In this document: positions 20,917 to 30,499 of the stretch, one piece after another
How positions within the stretch are numbered: position 1 is the stretch's first letter
Layout of the letters: each line of letters starts with the position of its first letter
Assembly: GCA_025769875.1 (NCBI GenBank)
Contig: JAGFNK010000174.1
Location: forward strand, 34,046 to 98,045
Origin: Russula earlei
Lineage: Eukaryota; Basidiomycota; Agaricomycetes; Russulales; Russulaceae
Length of the DNA stretch: 64,000 nucleotides
Reading direction: 5' to 3'
Translations under genes and position numbers: made by a program
The notes under the pieces: model-generated
The model's input: only the letters and a program-made list of their open reading frames with translations
Databases searched by the model: none
What the model was told of the DNA's origin: nothing

Positions 20917-23900
20917 TCAGGGGTAGAACGTTAGTCCTAGTTGCTCCCTGAATTTGAGGAACTTGATGTGACCAAGGTTCTTGGTGAACATGTTGGCTGG
21001 GTTGTTAGCCCCTTCAATAAAGAATAGCTCCACCTGTTTGCTTTGTATGACTTCATGAATGAAGTGATAGCGCAAATCAATGTGTTTGATGCGCTTTTCT
21101 TGCACAGGGTTGGAGGCTAAGAATATTGAGCCTTGGTTATCACCGAACAGTGGGATGGGAGCAAGATTAATGCCAAGTTCTGTTAGTAAGGATTTAATCC
21201 AAACCAACTGTCTGCTCGTGTCAGAGAGCGACATATACTCAGCTTCAGTGGAGGAGAGCGCGACTGTTTTCTGCGCTCGTGAGTTCCACGAAAATATTGC
21301 TCCAGCCAGGTTCACCATATAGCCTGTAGTGGACTTCCGATTAGTCGGATCAGAAGCCCAGTCAGAGTCGGCATATGCCATCAAGCCGCCATTAGATGGT
21401 CCATCATAGACCAAGGCGTAATTGGCGGTTCCCAAGAGGTATTGGCAAATATAGAATGCACAATTTAAATGATCCTCTGAGGGATTGGCAGCATGTTGCG
21501 ACAACTTTGTGACCACAAAGGCTATGTCTGGATGCATTCCAAGCATTATGTACAGGAGTGATCCTATAACTTGCTGGAATTTTGACCGCAAGGCTGGGTC
21601 AGCAGCAGAAGTGTTGGGAGAGGGGTGATAGCCCTCTGGCAGCGGAGTAGGAGCAGGGTTTGCATTAAGCAAGTCAAAATGCTGCAGCACTTTCCTGAGA
21701 TACTCAGTCTGGTCCAGATGTATTTGGCCAGACTTGCGTATGATGCGCATGCGTAGAAATTCTTGGGCATCGCCCAGATCTCGACATTCCCAGAGCTTCA
21801 TAAAGCGCTCCTTTGTTTTATTAATTTGTTTTTTGTCTGCTCCAAAGAAGAGCACATCATCAACATAGATGATGGCTATGATGCTCTTGTCTTTACTAAC
21901 AAAGAGCCCAGAGTCAGACATAAGGCGAATAAGGCCGAGCGAGGCCATGGACTTGTCAAGGGCTTTCCACCATGCAAGTGCCGCTTGCTTGAGTCCATAT
22001 ATTGTGCGTTTAAGGCGCATGACTTTACACTCTTGGCATTTTATTTTGAAGCCCTCAGGCTGCTCCATATAAAGCTCTTCATCGAGCTCACCATAGAGAA
22101 AGGCAGTCTTGATGTCTAGTCCGCTAATGTGCCAGTTTTTGAGCGCTGCGAGTGCAATCATCAGGCAGACTGTCTCAAACCATACCATGGGTGAGAATAT
22201 TTCATCATAGTCAATGCCTTCTACTTGGGAGAAGCCTTTGGCGACTAGTCTGGGTTTTTTTACAACCATCAGACTTAAGGTCAAATACCCATCTGTTTTT
22301 AATGATTTTGCGATCCTTGGGAGGATCGACTAGTTCGAAGACTTTGCGTCTGCGGAGGGATTCCAACTCCTCACGACAAGCATCTTTCCACTCCTTTTGG
22401 AGTTCACTTGGCATTCGCAGAATGTCCCTAAAGGTCCATTCGCAAATTTTTGCAGTATCGGGTGCTTCCGAACTTAGTGGAACTGCTTGGGTGAGCAGAT
22501 AGTTCAGAAATTTGACTCCCCCTTCCCTTGCAAGACATAGAATGTCTTCTACCTCATCATCAGAGGCTTGCAGCGGTTGATCATCAAGGACGACAGGAGG
22601 GTAAGGGCCTGGTGCGGCCGATCCTGACGTACTACCCTCACCGGAGCTACCGGGTTGGTTTTCTGTCATTGTTCTCCATGTGCGTGTGTGCCGAACATCT
22701 TTTTCCACTTCTGTGGGGTGTCTGCATTCACCATAGACATTGCCTGGACGGGTAGGTACTTTCCTCAACCGCTGAGACCTTTGAAGAGGTACAGGTTCTT
22801 CAACAGGAGGAGGGGACGGTGTAGGAGGGATGGGCGTTTGCTCGCGTTCCTCTTCCTCTGGCGCCTGTATAGGCTGCTCATCGTCCTCACTTTTAATTGT
22901 AGGGAATGGGTCGTCAACACCAGGAATGGTGTCTTTGACAGGTTGTTGCGGTAGTTCCTCATGCGGTTCATTAATCCGCATGGTACCTTTAGTGCGCGCT
23001 TTGTCGCATTTGGGGTACAGGGTCTCATCGTACAGGGTGGTAGCATTTGTGTAAAGCATATTATTTGGGAGCCTCATGAAGAGTGAGGCTTTGATCCCCT
23101 CAGTGTGACCAAGGTAGATCATTAGCTCGCTTTTAGGCAAAAGCTTATTGACTCGACGCTTTTCTGGTATGTGCACATATGCACCGCAACCAAATACTCT
23201 GAGGTGTGAGATATCAGGGACCTCGTTCTTTAGGACTTCGTAGGGTGTACGCCATTGAAGGCGTCTGGCAGGTGTCCTATTGTAACAGTGTGTCCCATGA
23301 TTCACTGCAAATTCCCACCAGGAGGGAGGTAGACAAGCTTCAAGGCGCATTGCCTGAGCTTTGTCCATTACAGTGCGCATAAAGCGCTCTGCGCGTCTAT
23401 TCTGTTGTGGAGTGTATGGGGTGCTTTGCAGGATTTTAATTCCTTCGTCCTTTAGGACGTTATCAAAGGCCTCGGACTTGTACTCTCCGCCAGCATCGGA
23501 CATCCACTCTTTAATTCCTGCTTTGTATTGGTTCTTGACCATAGCAAGGGATTGTTTGATGGCCATTATGGTCGACTTTTTATTTTTTAGGAGTGTAATC
23601 CATGCATAGGAGGAATAATCGTCAATGAAGCTGATGAAATATTCGTACTTATGATATGACTTCACAGGGAAACTCTTAAGGTCCAAGTGAATACGCTCGA
23701 ATGGTGCGGAAGCACGAGTTTCAGAAGGGGGGTGTGCAGATGCAGGCATTTGCCTTGCGCGCAGCCAGGACATACCGGCTGTTCCTGAGGGATTTTCAGG
23801 TCTTCAGGGAGACCCTTGGTATGTGTCTTTGCACGTGTTATGACATTCTTAGATGGGTGGCCAAGGCGTTGGTGAATGACATCATAATCTACCGCGTAGA

Positions 23901-24250
23901 TAAGAGAATGCGCTTGCGCGCTTTCAATTGAGGCGTCTAACCAATACGTGGTTTGACCTGGGAATAAGGGATAAGAGGACAGGATTATATGTCCATCCTC
24001 TCATAGGGAAATATGTCTATTATTCCCTAATGCATGCATCCCTTGTTGTAAAAACTCCCCCATAGATAATATCCGAGTGTTAATTTTCAGAATATAGAGA
24101 ACAGGAGAAATGTGCGTGACAACCGTTTTAGAGTTGACAGTGTGCCGAAGCAACACAGCGCCTTTGCCTTCCACATATATAGTGTTATCGGCAGTTTTAA
24201 CAAGGGATCTTTCGTGCGGCAAAGCCGGCGTATACTCTATAAAGTCTTTT
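20917..24250 (-). pseudogene. Copia D pol (protease end, integrase, RT, RNase H), four lesions
   Basis: Pol copies the RNA to DNA and inserts it. After the protease, HQRLGHPSKNVI and CPGCAQGK (about 23870-23750) form the HHCC region. Integrase has LDLKSF (first Asp), SDAGGEYKS (second Asp) and QQNRRAERF (Glu). RT begins KIIKNRWVFDLKSDG and has IIYVDDVLFFG; RNase H has ADSDWASD, ALSSTEAEYMS and DNQGS. The frame ends at 20917. Lesions are the A7 shift near 24250, a TGA near 24002 where CGA fits, a 1-bp loss near 23750 in QGK.MPAS, and an A7 shift near 22258. Otherwise the coding sequence is well kept and CpG-rich. Confidence 0.9.
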
Positions 24251-25768
24251 TTTGAAGGTGAAGTGTGCTGATGCGCCGGAGTCAAGGAGCCATAAGGATC
24301 CCATTTTACTCAAGTTGTGCTTTCCTCTACATCTCGAACAATTTGTGTTACATTCACTATGCAGGGAACTACTTCCTGCGCTAATTTGTACATTGTGCGA
24401 TACAAGCGAACACTTATTAGACATATCTAGCCCGCTTAGGGGCTGGGGAGATGCTAAAAGGTTCTTTAGCGAGTGAAAAGAGAGAGGGAGGCGCACGCAC
24501 GCTTCATTATCTTCGGGGTCACTGCCCCAATCAAGCGCTTCATCCGACGGAGTTGGAGCACGCTCAGGGGTGGCAGCACCTTCTGGGATACCGTCATATA
24601 TGTCGAATAAATCCGATGTATTTGTTTGCACGAAGTCGCCATTGTCCTGGTCCATAGGCTCAGGGACGGGCGACAGGAGTTTGACTGCACTTGTCGAGGC
24701 AGCGGATTGAGTCGAGATCCGCTGCTCAAGGGTCTTGACTGTCTGTATAGTGGGGGTTACCCCAAGATCGTCAGCAAGATCAAGCGCTTTGTTTAAGGCC
24801 TTGTAAGGGCTGTGAGTGCATATGCGAGGGTCAGTCGCAGTTGGGACAGTATGTTGTTGGATCCCCGAAGGACCCAGATGGGTGATAGTGGTAATGGTCG
24901 GGAGTGGGAGTGCGGCAACATCCGCAATGTGGGAGTGTCCGGGACCATGGCTGTGATTGGCCTTCTCCTTGCCTTTCCCTTTTCCTTTGCCACCGCGCTT
25001 ACCGCGCTGGCACTTGTCCTTATCTTCATCGCGCTTGGGCTTATTGCCCTGCTGCTGATTGGAGAAGGAGGGGTCACCATGCTTGCGCTTGACAGCTGAG
25101 AGCTTCTGCGTGCTGTGCTTTTTGTTTGTGCCACGATTCACCTCAGTTTGGTATTGAGAGACGATAGCCTCTCGGACATCCTTCGGACTAAGTTCGGCTA
25201 GATCATAGTTCTGAGTGACAATGTGGACAAGCATTTCCCATTTCGGGGGAATGGCTGCAAGCATGATGAGCGCCTGTAAGGTGTCAGGAATGATAAGGGA
25301 GGATGTGGTGAGGCGCTGGAATGCAGCGTGTATCCGATCCATTTGTGGGCCAGGATGCTGGCTCAGGTTAATGCGAATGGAAATGGCTTCTTTGAAGTCC
25401 TTATAGATACTGGTGGTCGTCGCCATGCCATAAAGGGTATCTAGGTGATTCCAGATAGTCTCAGCATTATCCAAAGACGTAAGGTCTTGTTGGATCGCGA
25501 TGCTCAATCTAAGGACCATATGACTGACTGCCATGTCATTTCCTTTATTCCATTCTCTCAGGGCTGTTATGGCGGCAGCCTGGGCAGCAATCTCTTCGGC
25601 AAGAGGTGCCTGAGGAAGTCCAGGAAGGACTGGCAATTCAAATGTACCATTGCAATAACCCCACAGTCCAACGGACATGAGGTAGGCTTTCATAGCCTTT
25701 GACCAAATACCATAGTTTGCGCCATCAAGGATGGGGACAACAGGGGCAGAGGGTTGAGACGACGACAT
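24197..25768 (-). CDS. Copia D gag and protease start
   Basis: Gag builds the particle that packages the element RNA. The 523-residue frame starts MSSSQPSAPVVPILDGANYG, followed by the W-containing gag N-terminus and UBN2-like helical domain (about residues 15-230). A strongly basic linker (KGKGKGKEK, about residue 265) stands where many copia gags have a CCHC knuckle; I see no CCHC. Near the end WLLDSGASAHFT gives the protease active-site DSGA. A run of seven A right after it (about 24246-24252) shifts the frame, so the last 17 residues are out of frame. The true frame continues as KKDFIEYTP on minus from about 24245. Confidence 0.85.
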   Translation of the reverse strand: MSSSQPSAPVVPILDGANYGIWSKAMKAYLMSVGLWGYCNGTFELPVLPGLPQAPLAEEIAAQAAAITALREWNKGNDMAVSHMVLRLSIAIQQDLTSLDNAETIWNHLDTLYGMATTTSIYKDFKEAISIRINLSQHPGPQMDRIHAAFQRLTTSSLIIPDTLQALIMLAAIPPKWEMLVHIVTQNYDLAELSPKDVREAIVSQYQTEVNRGTNKKHSTQKLSAVKRKHGDPSFSNQQQGNKPKRDEDKDKCQRGKRGGKGKGKGKEKANHSHGPGHSHIADVAALPLPTITTITHLGPSGIQQHTVPTATDPRICTHSPYKALNKALDLADDLGVTPTIQTVKTLEQRISTQSAASTSAVKLLSPVPEPMDQDNGDFVQTNTSDLFDIYDGIPEGAATPERAPTPSDEALDWGSDPEDNEACVRLPLSFHSLKNLLASPQPLSGLDMSNKCSLVSHNVQISAGSSSLHSECNTNCSRCRGKHNLSKMGSLWLLDSGASAHFTFKKRLYRVYAGFAARKIPC

Positions 25769-25936
25769 AATTTCTGTTAGAAAGGGGCTTAGAGGTCGTC
25801 AGTAAGAGTATTGTATTCAAACAAGCTGACATAGTCTCCCCATAGGGTAGACTAGCTCGCCACAGCATGCAGGCTTCAGGGATGCTTCGCCATCGTTGCA
25901 GCCGATGAAGGCACATGGCTTGCAGGGCCCATAACC

Positions 25937-26321
25937 TGTTGCGCAGCATAGAGCACAGCTAACAGGCCAAGCAACCCACCTTAGAGGTTGTGCTAATGCT
26001 CAAGTGATATTGGGGTGTAGAGCGATGTGTATACTCATCTACAAGTATGGTATTTATACCTCTACAACCCAGGGCTGCTCCTAAGTCCAAAAGAGGTGAC
26101 TACAGGTGTCCACTATATCGCGCATTAAGTGACGCGTGATGTGGAAACGTTCTAGACGCAGCATAAGGCTGCATCTTGTGATAGATAGCGTAGTATGCGT
26201 AACCCTATTGCCATAAGTGCATATACTAAAGTTCTGTCTAACATGTAACATCTATGAGTGGATCTTGAACCTTGTATGAAGGTCTTCGCCTTCTTTGATC
26301 CGTTCAGGTTCCGGTTCAACA
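25937..26321 (-). repeat. 5' LTR of copia D
   Basis: 385 bp, same ends as the 3' LTR at 20483-20867. The solo LTR-D at 15649-18596 belongs to this family. Confidence 0.95.
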
Positions 26322-29300
26322 GGCTTTGGTCAACACATCCACAGTCATGTCATCTGTCAGACAGTAGACTAGTTTTAGCACTTTGTCAGTGACAGAGTGC
26401 TGAATGAAATGATATTGAATATTGATGTGTTTAGTCTGTGCATGGTAGTTGTTGCTCATAGCGAGCTTGAGTGCTGACTGGTTGTTGCAATAGAGTGCTG
26501 TGGGGTTGCTTTGTACTTGGAACAATTCCTTTATGGGTCTTTGGAGCCAGATGGCCTCCTTTGCCACATGTGTCACAGCAACAGATTTGGCTTCAGCAGT
26601 GGAAAGAGTGATGAGCTCCTGCTTCCAGGAGCTCCAGGATACTGCCCCTCCATTGATGAGGAAGTCATGCCTGGAAATGGCATGTCTATGTTCTTGGTTT
26701 GTGCCATCCATGTCAGTGTACCCTAATAGATCATGACATTTGCCACCATAAGTCAACTTGTATGTCCTGCTGCTAGCCAAGTATCAGAATATGCATTTTA
26801 CAGCTTCCCAATGGATGTGGCCCAGATCATCAAGGTATTGTGATAGATTCACCATAGCAAACTGTGAGAGGATGCTGTTGATGTATGTCATTTGGGATAG
26901 GGAAATGCTTCATGTGGGCCAGTTGCACAATACTTTGATGCCTAGGAGCCAATGAATGGGCCCCAGGTCAGTGAGTGAATACTTGCTGTTGAGTTTTACT
27001 TTATATTTGGCAATCAACTTGGATGAATCACCTGTGAGAGCACAGTCATTGACATGTATGGTGAGGATGAGGATGTGGTTCCCTTCACAAGCATGGAACA
27101 CTCCTGGGTCTGCATTGCTAATGTGAAAACCCCATTCAGTAAGAGCACATGAAAGGGTGTCATACCATTTCCATCCTGCCTGTTTCAGCCTGTATAATGA
27201 CTTGTGCAGCTGTTTACTGTACCCTTGCCCCTCCCACCCTAGGATCCTGGAGGCAGTAGCATGTAGATTTCTTTGTCCTCATCCAGTTTGCCATTTAGAT
27301 AGGCACTGTTGAAATCAAAAGAATCTACTTCCCAATCAAGGTGGGCAGCAAGCATGAGGATTGTGCACAGGCTTGCAAGTTTGGTGACAGGGAATAGGTG
27401 TTGAAGTAATTGACCTTGTGCACTTGAGTGAATCCTTGCATGACCAGTTGAGCCTTGTATTTGTCAACACTTCTGTCAGCCTTGCATTTGATATGAAAAA
27501 CCCACTTGGATCCAATGATGTTCTTGTTTTTTGGATGCAGGACATTGTGCCACATTCTGGCACTTTCAAGTGCCACAATCTTGCAATCCATGGCCTCTTT
27601 CCAAAGAGGCCAGTTGGTGCATGCTTGTGCCTCAGAGAGTGTTCTCAAGTCACCTTCCACCTCCTGAATTGTGGTGGTGACAGCTTCATTGAGTTCTGCA
27701 TGGTATGCATGGTCTGCAGATTCAGTGGTGAGATCAAGCATGCACCCCATGAAGTTTGGGTGCCATGCTCGTGAGCAATGTGCTGCAATTCTATTGCCAT
27801 TGGGGCCCCTCCTGTCTGTTGTGCCTTCGCCACTGATGATTCTCTTGTAGTGATCTGATGGTTTTGGAACTCATTGAGATTGGCAAAGGGGTGCTGGTGA
27901 TTGGTTAGTAATGCCAGGTAGTGTTATTGCCTGTTCTTCTTTTTCTTTCTCCTCAGTCTCAGGTTGCTCATTTGTTTCCAGATCTGGGTTATCCTCTGCT
28001 TGAGGCAAAACCTCCCTGCTGACAATTTTGGGTGTGCTAGGCATGCTCAGAGTGGGAGTCCCAGTAGGAGGTGGAGTTGCAGCCACAGGCTGTGGCATTG
28101 CAACTTGTGTGTTGACTGGAATCAAAGGTGTCATGAGTGGTATGGCATTGGTGCTGGAAGATGGGTGGTGGGTGACTATGGGTACAAACACTATGTTCTA
28201 TTCCACGGAGATAGTTTTGTGCTCCAGCCAGTAGATTCTGTGCATGTGAGTGCTGTCAACATCATAGCTCACCCAATGTGCTTTGGTTGTGTGTGCATCC
28301 AGTTTTGACCCAGATTTGTTGTGCACCCAGATGTGTTGGCCCCACTCTGGTACCCCTGATAGGTCAGGCATGTCCCCACAGAGATATTTGTGAGGCATCA
28401 CATTACCAAGTACTTGAGTCAATGTGTGGTTCTTTAGCCAGACAGCAAATTGAATGGCTTCTCCCCACAGATTCTTGGGAAGTTGTGCATGGTGCCACAT
28501 GGCATGTATGTGTTTGAGGAGTCAGCGGTTGAGTGACTTGGCCACTCTGTTGTGTTGAGGGGTATCATGTGTGGTGAGGTGTTGCTCTGTACCTTGTTCC
28601 ATGAGGAAATTCATGAATTTGTTGCTGGTGTACTCCCCTCCACAGTCCAAATGGAGTTGCTTGATGGCAATGTTGTATTGGGTCTTGACCCACAAAGCAT
28701 ATGTCCTGTATGCCTTGAAGGCTTCATCCTTTGTTTGTAGGAGTGCGATTTTGGTGTATTGTGAGTGGTCATCTGTAAATGTGATGTAATACTTGCATGC
28801 CCTGAGGCTGATCATGTGGGCTGGCCCTCACATGTCTGTGTGTCTTTTGTCCCTGAAGGCCTTGGCCTGAGGAGTGCCTCTCTCCTTCTTGATTGGTTTG
28901 TGCATTGCCTTAGTGTACTTGCATGACTTGCAAAAGAAATTGGAATGGGGATCTATTAACTGCAGTCCAGTGACTGTGTTAGAGTGGACATCAGTGCAGA
29001 TGGAATTTGTGGCAATGTGCCCAAGGCATCAATGGAGTGTGAGAATGTCCACATGTTCTGTTGCTTCATTCACTTGTTGTGCTGTGTGAGCCACTTTGTA
29101 AAGTCTGTTTGGGCTTGGGCTTATGCATCCCACCTCTTCCCCACTCACCTTTTTGATTTTGCATGCACTGTCTTTGAAGGAGACTGAGTATCCCAAGCAT
29201 GCAATGCAGCTTATTGACACAATGGTGAGTCCCAAATCTGGCACATGGAGGGCATTGTGTAATGTAACAGGTGTGGTCGATGACCCATTTGGTACCTCAA

Positions 29301-29946
29301 TTTGCAGGTTGCCCACTCCTATGGCATAGAAGATGTGATTATTGGCCACACTAATGGGTCTAGGCAGTATGGGCCAATAAGTGACAAAATGATGACAGAA
29401 GGGTGACATATGGGTGGAGGTGGCTGAGTCATAGAGCTCAGCCTTGTTCCTGGTGCATGTGTCACCTGCTGAAGCCACTGATAAGTCTTCAGGTCTTTGA
29501 GGTGGCAGCCCTTCACTTTGAATTCCCCCATCCCCTTCCTGTCCAGCCTCCTCTACAATGGCCCACACTTCCTCCATGTCCATTGCATACTGGGTGTCAT
29601 GCTGGTTGTGGCTGCAACCTTCACAGTTCTCTCATGCTGGTAGATCTTCAAGACAATTGGCTTGATCTTCTTTGACACATTCAATGGCCACCCAGGCCTC
29701 TGTGTCTTTGGTTTTCTCAGCTGCTCCAGCAGTGCCATCTGTCAACTGGGCTTTCCTCTTTGGTCCTTGTCCCTCTTTGCCACCACCCTTGGCTCAGCAG
29801 TCAGCTTTGATGTGCCCCCTTTTGTCGCAGTTGTAACATTCAATGTCATGTTTACTTTTCTTCTTTTGGGACCCTGTGGTGAACATGTCATCACCTTTGG
29901 TTTTGTCCTTTCTTAGTGTGCATTTGTCATACTTGTCTGTGATGAG
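26322..29946 (-). pseudogene. Copia element I pol with CCHC, protease, integrase, RT, RNase H
   Basis: Minus-strand order is as follows. CYNCDKRGHIKADC is a CX2CX4HX4C knuckle (about 29845-29797). LYDSATSTHMSPF is the protease site with Gly changed to Ala (near 29430). TLHQCLGHIA is the pre-integrase motif (about 29040). LHLDCGGEYTSNKF (about 28650) and TPQHNRVAKSLNR (Glu changed to Lys) are in the integrase. SKWVFHIKCKAD (about 27510) starts the RT, but no YVDD is left. WSSWKQELITLSTAEAKSVA and YCNNQSALKLA are in RNase H (about 26640-26460). It is full of stops and dead. It ends in LTKA at the copia D insertion and continues at 20482. Confidence 0.8.
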
Positions 29947-30180
29947 TGTCAAGACACATACTGCTGATCACTAAGGACTCAGGAGCAGGTGGGCAAGGGT
30001 CAGAATAGACAGATGGCAGCGTAGATTGCATTGAACAGGAGGACAAGCCAAATGACAAGGAGATACCAGATGGGGACTGGTAAGTGTTGTGAGAGACAAA
30101 GGTGAAGATTAGAGGCCAGTGTTGTGAGGGGACTTTAAACAAGGTGGTCATTGAAGAGTACCTTGAAGACAAGGGAAGAC

Positions 30181-30430
30181 TGTTGGACGTGCAGCCGCTA
30201 AGTGCCGCGCGAACGGACAATCCGGACCGTACGTGTAAATAATTAGAATAATTTAGTTATCGCGTTCGTTTCCTCAGTCTTTTACACACAAGACTGAGGT
30301 CAGTACTACACATTCCTTTACACTCCTTTAAAGCTAATACTGTACATAGCTATCATCCCTATAGGTTAGATAACTAACCAATACAGTCTTTTACACACAA
30401 GACTGAGCTATCATCCCTATAGCTCCAACA
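30181..30430 (+). repeat. 5' LTR of copia G1
   Basis: 250 bp from TGTTGGACGTGC to AGCTCCAACA. Read base by base it equals the 3' LTR. It holds two copies of a hairpin, CAGTCTT and AAGACTG around TTACACAC (30274-30297 and near 30384-30406), and two copies of AGCTATCATCCCTATAG. Confidence 0.97.
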
Positions 30431-30499
30431 GATTATGAGACCTGGTCGTCCCTGACATCACGAACTCCCAGCAGCTTCCACATCGCATAACGAAACGCC

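Larger units (their letters stand above)
20483..26321 (-). mobile_element. Copia element D, full length, 5.8 kb
   Basis: Two 385-bp LTRs (20483-20867 and 25937-26321) frame gag and pol on minus. Target copies GGCTT (20478-20482 and 26322-26326) are perfect, and removing the element restores the frame LTKALPKW of element I. A purine-rich tract AGCAAGGGGGAG lies next to the 3' LTR (20868-20879). The start of the internal region reads GGTTATGGGCCC, as in element I. Domain order is gag, protease, integrase, RT, RNase H, which defines Ty1/copia. Confidence 0.97.

Noticed and set aside
24240..24256. Programmed frameshift between gag and pol in copia D
   Set aside because: A second identical A7 shift in the RT and a third shift elsewhere make mutation or homopolymer read error simpler.
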